The notes: generated by a model from the sequence alone, not told the origin. Positions 1 to 5,240 are shown, numbered from the stretch's first letter. The stretch is DNA of 5,409 bases from Prosthecobacter debontii (GCA_945885485.1 CAMCYT010000188.1:1-5409); one strand, 5' to 3'. Program-made: numbers and translations.

Positions 1-228
1 AACCAATCCGATCGGCACGTTGCTAAAAAACAGATCGGAAACATTGCGTTCGAACACGACCATCTCGGAATCGTTTTGTAGGATGCGCTCAAACATTTTC
101 ACCGCACCACCGAGGATGCCGACTACACTGAGCATGGTCGCGACTCCGAGTGCGATGCCGATGGCTCCGATCGCCGTCCGCACGCGGTGGCGGCGGAGGT
201 TGGTGAAAATCATTCTCCAAAGGCTCAT
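1..228 (-). CDS. FtsX/MacB-type ABC transporter permease, N-terminal part (runs off left edge)
   Basis: Only the first 76 codons are in the window; the gene continues past position 1. The protein begins MSLWRMIFTNLRRHRVRT, a short cytoplasmic basic stretch. A long hydrophobic segment follows at about residues 19-42 (rich in I, G, A, L, V), and then a soluble region that would be the start of the periplasmic domain. The pattern 'NL-R-HR-RT-----GI--GV' at the membrane entry is characteristic of the FtsX-like/MacB_PCD permease family, which works with a separate ATPase to move or extract lipids, peptides or lipoproteins at the inner membrane. The start lies 6 bp after the stop of the polyprenyl synthase gene, so the two are very likely co-transcribed and possibly translationally coupled. 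The substrate cannot be told from this fragment; the neighbours make an isoprenoid lipid an attractive guess only. No Shine-Dalgarno is visible. Confidence 0.8.
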   Translation of the reverse strand, partial: MSLWRMIFTNLRRHRVRTAIGAIGIALGVATMLSVVGILGGAVKMFERILQNDSEMVVFERNVSDLFFSNVPIGLV

Positions 229-234
229 GCTAAC

Positions 235-1164
235 TTATACCGCAGCGCGGATTTTTAGTTCTGTTAGATCAACAGACAGAGGAACGCGGAGCATATCGAG
301 AATCTGCCATTGGCAGAGCGCGCCGGGTAGGGATGCCTGCAATTGGTCTGCTATGGCATTGAGTCGCAGGAAACGTCGGATCGCGCCTTCGGTGCCTTCG
401 GTTGCGACCAGATTGGGACGACCCAGCGCGTGATCCCGTCCGCCGGTTTTTCCGGATTTTGAGAATTCCTGGAACACGTCTTTGATATCATCAGCCGCTT
501 GGTAGGCGAGACCCCGGAACAGCGCGAGGCGGTCGAGCAGTTGAATTTCACGTCGGGTCGCTTTGCCTAGAATGGCAGGTAGCACGACCGTTAAGCGGAG
601 CAAATCTGCGGTTTTCATGGCAGCAACCTTGCTGACGCTCGCGGTATCCTTGGAGCCAGCCCAGCTGTTGAGATCAAGGGCTTGGCCGCCAATCACTCCA
701 TTTGTGCCGAGGCGTTTATCGATCCATTCCGCAGCTTCTTTTCTACGTTCGCTGTTACCCAGAGCGACGCCTTGCCAGAGCATCGAGTAGCCTCGGTTCA
801 CAAGGGCTAGGGCTGTGAGTATCGCCGTAGCTTCGCCATGAACGACATGCACACAATCATCGCCTCTGCGGGAAACAGCGTCGTCCATGCATGGTAAATC
901 ATCGAAAATCAATGAGGCGGTATGCAGGTATTCGATGCCGCACGAGATCGCTCTCGCGCCTTCCTCGACCAATCCCATTTCAATTCCGACCATGTAGGCG
1001 ACGACGGCTCGAGTCATCGAACCGGGTTTGGAGAGTATATGTTTGAGTGCGGCGCCCAGCCGTTGTTCGACTTTATCGAGTTGGCCCATGCCATTTGAAA
1101 AACACTCGGTGAGGAGAGTTTTCGCGCAACCGCTGCGCCGTTGCCACCATGATTCGGGAGTCAT
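235..1164 (-). CDS. Polyprenyl (trans-isoprenyl) diphosphate synthase family protein
   Basis: This 309-residue protein has the usual length of short-chain trans-prenyltransferases (FPP/GGPP synthases), which condense IPP onto allylic diphosphates in the cytoplasm. Hallmarks in order are the first Asp-rich motif DDLPCMDD (residues 88-95, D88, D89 and D94, with the bacterial 2-residue insertion), RRG (99-101), KT (184-185), GGQALDL (159-165), the second Asp-rich motif DDIKD (225-229) and KTGGRD (239-244). H81 before the first motif is also conserved. The oddity is the N-terminal IPP site: the usual GGKRLRP reads as PGSMTRA (47-53). With the spacing to DDxxxxD preserved, this leaves only R52 of the K, R, R trio. 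Product chain length cannot be predicted. The gene starts 13 bp after the YceI stop and ends 6 bp before the permease start, so an operon is likely. Met26 is an alternative start; Met1 is preferred for spacing and length. Family assignment is firm, substrate and product are open. Confidence 0.9.
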   Translation of the reverse strand: MTPESWWQRRSGCAKTLLTECFSNGMGQLDKVEQRLGAALKHILSKPGSMTRAVVAYMVGIEMGLVEEGARAISCGIEYLHTASLIFDDLPCMDDAVSRRGDDCVHVVHGEATAILTALALVNRGYSMLWQGVALGNSERRKEAAEWIDKRLGTNGVIGGQALDLNSWAGSKDTASVSKVAAMKTADLLRLTVVLPAILGKATRREIQLLDRLALFRGLAYQAADDIKDVFQEFSKSGKTGGRDHALGRPNLVATEGTEGAIRRFLRLNAIADQLQASLPGALCQWQILDMLRVPLSVDLTELKIRAAV

Positions 1165-1177
1165 TCTTGGTTGGTTC

Positions 1178-1726
1178 TTACTTGATTTGACCGACGATGT
1201 GGAACCGCACAGACAGTTTCGGATCCACGGTCATCACCGCCATCGCACGGATGATAGGTAGGCCGAAATCTTCGTAATCCATGGCAGCTTTACCGTCGAT
1301 CGTTACCCAATCGCCTTCTTTCTTTGTGGTGAATGGGAAAGAGATGGATTTTTCGACACCCTTGATTGTGAGCTTACCCATCGCATGCTCGATTCCTTTG
1401 TCGTCCACCCAGGATTTTGAAAACTCAAATTTTCCCTTAGGATCGCCTCCGCCGAGCCACGTAAGCATTTCTTTATCCCGTTTTTTATCATCGGTTTTGA
1501 GATCTTTGAAGCTCCACTCAAGATTGAAGGCCTTTGGTTTAATCGTTGAGGAGTCACCTTCCACGGTTGCCGTGTATTTATCCAGCGAGCCAGTGAAACT
1601 ATGTCCCGTAGCTTTGGCATCGACTTGGATCCGGCTTTTTTCCTGATCGACCTCAAGAGTGGCAGCCGTGATTTGTGCTGGGGCGATTACTAAAAATAAT
1701 AGTGGGATGGCTTGAATTAGTTTCAT
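1178..1726 (-). CDS. Secreted YceI-family polyisoprenoid-binding protein
   Basis: This 182-residue protein has an N-terminal signal peptide (about residues 1-22, hydrophobic LLFLVIAPA, cleavage probably after TAA). It is therefore periplasmic or outer-surface. The mature part matches the YceI family along its length: D-x-x-K-S-x-I (27-33), ATGHSFTG (39-46), a central DLKT...RD..M..WL stretch (75-91), LTIKGVEK (119-126) and the C-terminal DYEDFGLP (150-157) with VDPKLSVRFHIVG (167-179). YceI proteins are small lipocalin-like beta-barrels; the Thermus homologue TTHA0802 was crystallised with a bound polyprenyl lipid (established). The gene is the first of a minus-strand group with a polyprenyl synthase 13 bp downstream, so a role in holding or carrying the product of that enzyme is a reasonable inference. 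A promoter should lie in the 80-bp divergent region upstream. There is no Shine-Dalgarno; the start is fixed by the signal peptide. Confidence 0.93.
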   Translation of the reverse strand: MKLIQAIPLLFLVIAPAQITAATLEVDQEKSRIQVDAKATGHSFTGSLDKYTATVEGDSSTIKPKAFNLEWSFKDLKTDDKKRDKEMLTWLGGGDPKGKFEFSKSWVDDKGIEHAMGKLTIKGVEKSISFPFTTKKEGDWVTIDGKAAMDYEDFGLPIIRAMAVMTVDPKLSVRFHIVGQIK

Positions 1727-1806
1727 AAGAAGCTTAGTTGTCTACTTGTTACTAAGTAAGCGTCACCAAGTTTAAATAATCTATTTTTAATTCATATATC
1801 ACACTG
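1727..1806. promoter_or_regulatory. Divergent intergenic region with overlapping inverted repeats
   Basis: These 80 bp separate the YceI gene (minus) from the YtfJ-like gene (plus) and must carry both promoters. Two overlapping palindromes are visible: CTTAGT (1733-1738) with ACTAAG (1751-1756), and TACTT (1743-1747) with AAGTA (1754-1758). The right half is very AT-rich (1771-1800) and could hold a -10 element for the plus-strand gene, but no pair of boxes with good spacing stands out. A shared operator is possible and unproven. Confidence 0.35.
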
Positions 1807-2292
1807 ATGAAAACCAATCTCATTAACAAGTTTGCTGCGACTCTGCTCATCACCCTATTTGGCATCGTCGTTGCGTCGGCAGAGCCTTACGCCAAAGACG
1901 ATAAAATTGCGTCATTCAAAGCGAAGGATCAACACGATGTGGAATATGAGTTCAAGCCATCGAGCATGAAGTATCTGCTTGTCTCGCATGATATGGAAAC
2001 GGGTAAAAAAGCCAACGCAGTTCTTACTAAGTTGGGTAAGGATTATTTCACAAACCATCAGGCCGCGTATCTAGCAAATATTCACGGTATGCCCGGGATT
2101 GGTAGAATGTTCGCGATTCCAAAAATGAAAAAATACGCGCATCGCATTATTCTTGGTGATGATGCCGATCTCATTGCTAAATTTCCCGAGCAGGCCGGTA
2201 AGGTTACCGTCATTGCCATTTCAGATGGAAAGGTGAAATCTATCATTTACTGGTCACCGAGCGAAGAGAAGCTTGATGATGTGTTGAAATAA
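1807..2292 (+). CDS. Secreted thioredoxin-fold-like protein, YtfJ-type, without cysteines
   Basis: This 161-residue protein has a clear signal peptide (residues 1-25, core AATLLITLFGIVVASA, cleavage before EPYAKDD), so it is exported to the periplasm or beyond. The mature part resembles a thioredoxin/peroxiredoxin-like scaffold. It opens with a 'xxFxAKDQHDVEYEF' strand-loop of the kind that starts such domains, then KYLLVSHDME, then a GMPGIGRMFAIPKMKKY segment with the approximate sense of the YtfJ family 'ALPKMRKY' region, then strands RIILGDD and VTVIAISDGKV. There is no cysteine anywhere, so it cannot be a CxxC oxidoreductase and is more likely a binding or structural protein. Function is unknown. 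It is divergent from the YceI gene, and its stop codon touches the stop of the convergent hydrolase gene. A probable terminator lies about 30 bp past the stop, inside that neighbour. The family call rests on pattern recognition only. Confidence 0.75.
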   Translation: MKTNLINKFAATLLITLFGIVVASAEPYAKDDKIASFKAKDQHDVEYEFKPSSMKYLLVSHDMETGKKANAVLTKLGKDYFTNHQAAYLANIHGMPGIGRMFAIPKMKKYAHRIILGDDADLIAKFPEQAGKVTVIAISDGKVKSIIYWSPSEEKLDDVLK

Positions 2293-3243
2293 TCAACTAA
2301 CATACCAGATTTCACCAATGCTACCCGCCACGAAACGATGGTCGGGTAGATTTTTTTTGTCCATTGCCTGCTTTAAAAGAATGGGTGGTTCTCCGAAGGG
2401 CTCATCGGTGAGTTGGAACGTTCCCCAATGCATGGCGATGGCGCGTTGGCATTTGGCATCGATAAATGCTTGAACGGCTTCGTCTGGATTCATGTGCATC
2501 GCTTGCATGATGCTTCTGGGTTGATAGGCACCGATTGGAATCATTGCGAGATCGATCCCATCGAAGCGCTCACCGATATCCGAAAACACAGGGCAATACC
2601 CGCTATCGCCTGCATGCCATAATTTTTTTTCAACTCCCTCGATGACCCAGCCGCACCAGTGGCCAGTGTTTCTATCAAACGGGGATCTTGATGTGAAATG
2701 TTGTCCGGGAACCGCAGTGATGCGGATGTTATCGGTTAGATCATGAGAATCCCACCAAGCGAGTTCAGTCACGTTGCTGAAACCTGATTTTTTCAAAAGC
2801 GCCTTGTGGCCAGAGGGAAGAAAAAGTGGGATTGTTTGACCGAGTTGCCGGAGAGTTGGGAGATCGAGATGGTCGTAGTGAGTGTGCGTCAGTAGGATCG
2901 CATCGATGTGTGGAAGTTCTGAGAGCAGGCAAGGTGGTGCGACTTTTCTTTTCAGAGACGGAAAGGGAAGGGGCGCGCAGTGGTCTGAGAAGACGGGATC
3001 GATTAGCAGGGATATTCCACCGCCTTGGACTAGAAATGAGGCATGACCGAGCCAAGTCGTTCGCCACGTTTGGATGGGTGCCTGGGCGATTTGCAAAGGA
3101 TCCAGCGTCAAGAGAGGGGCTCCTCTATTGGGGGCATCGGGAATACGAGGTTTCTCACGGGCGGAAATTCCAAGCTTCCAGCCCAGAATGTCGGAAAATC
3201 CGTGGGTTTTGTGCGGCCATGGATTATCAAAAGGGCTTTTCAT
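2293..3243 (-). CDS. Metallo-beta-lactamase-fold hydrolase, NAPE-PLD/UlaG-like
   Basis: This 316-residue protein has no signal peptide and is probably cytoplasmic. It carries the full zinc-site set of the metallo-beta-lactamase superfamily: TWLGHASFLV (63-72) and LLIDPVFS (79-86) strands, then THTHYDHLD (119-127, H120, H122, D124, H125), H182 in PGQHFTSR, D213 in HAGDSGY, and H272 in AMHWGTF. The GHWCGWVIEG segment (194-203), the D-M-x-P-I-GAY-PR motif (231-243) and the late HWG are typical of the branch containing NAPE-hydrolysing phospholipase D and UlaG-like lactonases (PF12706 type). A phosphodiesterase or lactone hydrolase activity is likely; the substrate is not deducible. The 5' end is 140 bp from the divergent EF-hand gene. 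The 3' end abuts the convergent YtfJ-like gene with no intergenic base. There is no Shine-Dalgarno; Met1 is kept because the N-terminus (FDNPWPHKTHGFSD) has the usual form for this branch. Confidence 0.9.
   Translation of the reverse strand: MKSPFDNPWPHKTHGFSDILGWKLGISAREKPRIPDAPNRGAPLLTLDPLQIAQAPIQTWRTTWLGHASFLVQGGGISLLIDPVFSDHCAPLPFPSLKRKVAPPCLLSELPHIDAILLTHTHYDHLDLPTLRQLGQTIPLFLPSGHKALLKKSGFSNVTELAWWDSHDLTDNIRITAVPGQHFTSRSPFDRNTGHWCGWVIEGVEKKLWHAGDSGYCPVFSDIGERFDGIDLAMIPIGAYQPRSIMQAMHMNPDEAVQAFIDAKCQRAIAMHWGTFQLTDEPFGEPPILLKQAMDKKNLPDHRFVAGSIGEIWYVS
2321..2358 (+). terminator. Probable rho-independent terminator of the YtfJ-like gene, inside the opposite gene
   Basis: CTACCCG (2321-2327) pairs perfectly with CGGGTAG (2343-2349). 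The stem continues with CCA/TGG (2328-2330 with 2339-2341) past a single bulged T, closing on an 8-nt loop. One A and then eight T (2351-2358) follow. It sits 28 bp after the stop of the plus-strand gene and within the 3' coding end of the convergent hydrolase gene, where the T-run reads as lysine codons on the other strand. Confidence 0.7.
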
Positions 3244-3294
3244 GAGGCAATCTTGGCTGGAATTTACATGCTTTCCGGTATTGGCGGAGTTTTT

Positions 3295-3322
3295 TTCTTA
3301 AGATCCGCAACTTTGCTATAAG
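3295..3322 (+). promoter_or_regulatory. Candidate promoter of the EF-hand gene
   Basis: TTCTTA (3295-3300) and TATAAG (3317-3322) form a -35/-10-like pair with a 16-bp spacer, predicting a leader of roughly 55 nt. The leader would contain two short hairpins: GGGTT-AAA-AACCC (3327-3339) and GAGTT-GAT-AACTC (3348-3360). The match to consensus is moderate and the sigma factor preference of this organism is unknown. Confidence 0.35.
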
Positions 3323-3383
3323 GGTTGGGTTAAAAACCCCTGCGAGAGAGTTGATAACTCATTAAAAAACCAATTATAAAGTC

Positions 3384-3956
3384 ATGAAAACGAATACATT
3401 AATCATTGTTGCAGCCGTCATCGGTCTTGCAGGAGTTGCTAGCGCGGAAGAAAGAAAGCCTAGCCGCGATCGTGGAAATCGTGTGGAGAATCCGGAGGGT
3501 AAGGAACGTCCAGATGGTCCAAGACATCCCGATCGTCCGTTGCCTCGTGAAATCATTGAGAAATTTGACAAGGACGGCGATGGTAAACTCAATGAGGATG
3601 AGCGTGCTGCTGCCAAAGAGGCAATGAAAGGCAGAGAAGAAGAGTTCAAAAAGAAAATGCTCGAGAAATTTGATAAAGACGGCAATGGCGAGTTGAGCGA
3701 GGATGAGAAAGAGGAAATGAAAAAGGCCATGTGGAAAGAAAGAGCCAAGCAGTTCGATAAAGATGGCGATGGCGAGCTCAATGAAGAGGAAAAAGCAGCT
3801 ATGAAAAAGGCGATGGAAGAGCATCGCGGCGGTCCAGGAGGTCCAAGAGGTCCAGGAGGTCCAGGAGGTCCTGATAAACGCAGAGAACACAAGGAGCACG
3901 AGGATAAAGACGGAGACAAAGAAGACAAAGAAGGTGCTGGCGTGTTGGGTGAGTGA
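3384..3956 (+). CDS. Secreted acidic EF-hand calcium-binding protein with Gly-Gly-Pro repeat
   Basis: This 190-residue protein starts with a signal peptide (residues 1-21, IIVAAVIGLAGVASA, cleavage before EERKP), so it is exported. A basic, proline-rich linker follows (22-56). Three EF-hand loops come next, each a complete 12-residue calcium site: 62-73 (DKDGDGKLNEDE), 97-108 (DKDGNGELSEDE) and 125-136 (DKDGDGELNEEE). They are joined by charged Lys/Glu helices. Residues 149-163 are five xGP triplets, and the tail is highly charged with a degenerate fourth loop (D174-K-D-G-D) that lacks the glycine at position 6. Small exported EF-hand proteins of this type are common in Verrucomicrobiota and Planctomycetota; their roles are mostly unknown (calcium-dependent binding, possibly at the cell surface). 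It is divergent from the hydrolase gene and ends just before a strong terminator. There is no Shine-Dalgarno; the start is fixed by the signal peptide. Confidence 0.92.
   Translation: MKTNTLIIVAAVIGLAGVASAEERKPSRDRGNRVENPEGKERPDGPRHPDRPLPREIIEKFDKDGDGKLNEDERAAAKEAMKGREEEFKKKMLEKFDKDGNGELSEDEKEEMKKAMWKERAKQFDKDGDGELNEEEKAAMKKAMEEHRGGPGGPRGPGGPGGPDKRREHKEHEDKDGDKEDKEGAGVLGE
3831..3875 (+). repeat. 9-bp tandem repeat (five copies) encoding xGP triplets
   Basis: Five in-frame 9-bp units related to GGTCCAGGA run without gaps from 3831. The first, third and fourth are identical, the second differs by one base, and the last is diverged (GGTCCTGAT). They encode the Gly-Gly-Pro stretch of the EF-hand protein and are a likely site of slippage-driven length variation. 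Confidence 0.9.
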
Positions 3957-3978
3957 TTTCTGATCCGATCCAATTTAT

Positions 3979-4011
3979 AAAAAGGCCACCTGTGAAAAGG
4001 TGGCCTTTTTT
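3979..4011. terminator. Bidirectional rho-independent terminator between convergent genes
   Basis: AAAAAGGCCACC (3979-3990) and GGTGGCCTTTTT (3999-4010) form a perfect 12-bp stem around an 8-nt loop (TGTGAAAA), followed by a T at 4011. The A-run on the left arm gives a U-run on the opposite transcript. The structure can therefore end both the EF-hand gene (stop at 3956) and the convergent minus-strand gene (stop at 4038). Confidence 0.95.
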
Positions 4012-4037
4012 ATTACACATGGATCTGCGGCTAACGA

Positions 4038-4487
4038 TTATTGTTTATTGGCTTTTAAATAAAAATCATAATCTCCTTTTGAGATATTTTCGATGATTTT
4101 ACTGATTTTGATTTCATCCACCACGCAACCAAAATGAGTCAAAATCACTTCATCTGGTTTCATGGATTTTGAGAGCTTCTCGAATGCGGGTGGGTCGATG
4201 CTGCGGAGTGCGCAGAGAGCGTAGAGTTTCGATGCTGTGCCACCTTTTTCGAAGAGTGAGGTGAACTTTTCCTTCGCGTTCGGACTTGATGCGATTACTT
4301 TAAAGGCGGTATCGGATGTCCCCTCTACTGCGCCTTTCCCTGAGCCAAAGCCGAAAGAGCTTGTTTTCGTTAAATGCTCAATGGCTTGTTCTTCGGTGAT
4401 GACTGGGGCTTTTGCTACTTGCTCGGCAGATAAATGAAGGCCGCAGCTTAGGAGGACAGCTGTTAGTGTTTGGATGATGGTTTTCAT
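4038..4487 (-). CDS. Small exported protein or lipoprotein of unknown function
   Basis: This 149-residue protein is not assigned to a family. The start chosen is the ATG at 4487, which gives MKTIIQTLTAVLLSCGLHLSA, a good export signal. An in-frame ATG at 4568 would add 27 residues that read through the repeat element and would bury the signal, so it is rejected. LLSC (residues 12-15) could be a lipobox with Cys15 as lipid anchor; cleavage after LSA by signal peptidase I is the alternative. The mature part has a GFGSGKG glycine-rich stretch, then an alpha-helical region containing 'SKLYALCALRSIDPPAFEKL' and 'FGCVVDEIKISKIIENISKGDYD', which looks like one or two HEAT-like helical hairpins (inference). 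It shares a bidirectional terminator with the EF-hand gene. The next gene upstream, in the same direction, is 162 bp away across the REP pair. It has no Shine-Dalgarno. Confidence 0.75.
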   Translation of the reverse strand: MKTIIQTLTAVLLSCGLHLSAEQVAKAPVITEEQAIEHLTKTSSFGFGSGKGAVEGTSDTAFKVIASSPNAKEKFTSLFEKGGTASKLYALCALRSIDPPAFEKLSKSMKPDEVILTHFGCVVDEIKISKIIENISKGDYDFYLKANKQ

Positions 4488-4519
4488 ATTTATTAGGGGT
4501 CGTGGAGAATTTTTGGTAG

Positions 4520-4540
4520 GGCTCCATCGCCGAGGGAGCC
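4520..4540 (+). repeat. REP-like hairpin, left copy
   Basis: Stem GGCTCC (4520-4525) pairs with GGAGCC (4535-4540) around the loop ATCGCCGAG. GTAG lies immediately 5' (4516-4519). The third and fourth stem pairs are C-G and T-A. Confidence 0.75.
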
Positions 4541-4602
4541 GCATGAAGTGAGGAGTTATTGGATTCATTGATTGCTAAATTTATTGTCGTCTTGCTTCGC
4601 TC

Positions 4603-4623
4603 GGTGCCCTCGGCGATGGCACC
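4603..4623 (-). repeat. REP-like hairpin, right copy (inverted)
   Basis: Stem GGTGCC (4603-4608) pairs with GGCACC (4618-4623) around CTCGGCGAT, the reverse complement of the left copy's loop. CTAC (4624-4627) follows, which is GTAG on the minus strand. In the minus-strand reading the third and fourth stem pairs are T-A and G-C, different from the left copy but still paired. Confidence 0.75.
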
Positions 4624-4649
4624 CTACCTTTCATGCTGGATTATACGAT

Positions 4650-5132
4650 TTACGGACTGATAGCGCGTTTGATTGCCGCAATGGCTGTATCTAGCTCGGC
4701 AGGCTTTCTTTGTCCGTTGTGGTGATCTTCAGTTTCATCGGTGAACCAGTTCACTTTATTATCTGTGATCGCCATAGCGCCTAAGTGGCCATTTAGGACG
4801 GAATAGGAGTTCTCGCTTTTTTGGAGGAACAATAGGTATTTCTGACCTTTGGTGGTTGGGAAAATGAAATGTGGCGCGCATATTCGGGCTTCATATCCAG
4901 CAACGATGATTTGTTCAGGAGGAGTTCCTTTGATGATGGATGTGATTTTCAGGGTCGCTAATTGATCGGTTCGCTGATCTTCAGTTTTACGTCTGTCTTC
5001 GGAAACGAATTCGGCGACAACGATGCAGTTCGAATGTTCTACGAGAGATTTAAGGGGTAGAGGAGCCCACTTCGCGGATGCAGTCATGGAGGTGCATGCG
5101 GATAGGAAGAGGAGGGTGAGGAGAGGTTTCAT
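4650..5132 (-). CDS. Small exported protein, probable lipoprotein, function unknown
   Basis: This 160-residue protein begins MKPLLTLLFLSACTSMTASA. LSAC (residues 10-13) is a good lipobox, so lipid anchoring at Cys13 is likely; cleavage after TASA is the alternative. The mature part has the pattern 'LVEHSNCIVVAEFV...ATLKITSIIKGTPPEQIIV', then 'ICAPHFIF...GQKYLLFLQKSENSYSVLNGHLGAMAI'. This layout (a site 'where something is at risk of', a strand, then 'KG', then 'G-x-x-YLLFL') recalls a widespread small beta-rich exported domain in environmental bacteria that has no firm function. I cannot name the family. It is upstream of, and in the same direction as, the 4038-4487 gene, with the REP pair starting 21 bp past its stop. 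Its own upstream region holds heptad repeats. There is no Shine-Dalgarno; the start is set by the signal sequence. Confidence 0.78.
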   Translation of the reverse strand: MKPLLTLLFLSACTSMTASAKWAPLPLKSLVEHSNCIVVAEFVSEDRRKTEDQRTDQLATLKITSIIKGTPPEQIIVAGYEARICAPHFIFPTTKGQKYLLFLQKSENSYSVLNGHLGAMAITDNKVNWFTDETEDHHNGQRKPAELDTAIAAIKRAISP

Positions 5133-5139
5133 GGGCTGT

Positions 5140-5188
5140 TTTATTCTTCATTCAAAAATCAAACATCAACAATCATCAATCGTCATTC
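5140..5188 (-). repeat. Degenerate heptanucleotide tandem repeat, left block
   Basis: Seven consecutive 7-bp units end in A/T-T-C on the plus strand (for example AACAATC, ATCAATC). On the minus strand they read GAT/A-T-NNN, consensus GATTGNN. The phase is kept across 49 bp although the units differ. It lies in the leader or promoter region of the 4650-5132 gene. Confidence 0.6.
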
Positions 5189-5240
5189 CATCTTTATTCG
5201 GATGGGGTTTGATTGAATGAACCTCTAGATTCTTCGGTTT

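Larger units (their letters stand above)
4515..4628. repeat. Inverted pair of GTAG-flanked REP-like hairpins (REPIN/BIME-like element)
   Basis: Two 26-bp sequences, 4515-4540 and 4603-4628, are inverted copies identical at 22 of 26 positions, separated by 62 bp. Each is a hairpin with a 6-bp perfect stem and a 9-nt loop. Read outward-in, each is preceded directly by GTAG (4516-4519; CTAC at 4624-4627 on the plus strand). Two inverted REPs with outer GTAG is the layout of enterobacterial BIMEs and pseudomonad REPINs, substrates of RAYT (Y1 HUH) transposases. The element begins 21 bp after the stop of the upstream minus-strand gene and ends 27 bp before the start of the next, a typical intergenic location. 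It may also shape the mRNA between the two genes. Confidence 0.75.

Noticed and set aside
20..433. Plus-strand open frame opposite the permease and synthase genes
   Set aside because: It overlaps two well-supported genes on the other strand and its translation shows no family pattern.
1733..1758. A light-regulator (CarH/LitR-type) operator upstream of YceI
   Set aside because: Some YceI genes belong to such regulons, but the TGTACA-type half-sites are absent; only generic inverted repeats are present.
2826..3245. Plus-strand open frame opposite the hydrolase gene
   Set aside because: The minus strand here encodes a complete zinc-hydrolase motif set; the plus reading is unrecognisable.
3351..3380. 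TTGATA and TATAAA with 18-bp spacer as promoter of the EF-hand gene
   Set aside because: The match to consensus is good, but the -10 ends only 3 bp before the ATG, so transcription would begin inside the coding sequence and lose the start codon.
3831..3875. Collagen-like domain
   Set aside because: There are only five xGP triplets, and in this window Gly is in the first or second place before Pro without the long Gly-X-Y run a triple helix needs.
3374..3973. Long minus-strand open frame opposite the EF-hand gene
   Set aside because: It is Ser/Pro/Leu low-complexity sequence produced by antisense reading of Asp/Glu/Lys-rich codons and has no domain.
4515..4628. Ordinary rho-independent terminator of the 4650-5132 gene
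   Set aside because: No T-run follows either hairpin on the minus strand, and the inverted duplicate with GTAG is better explained as a repeat element.
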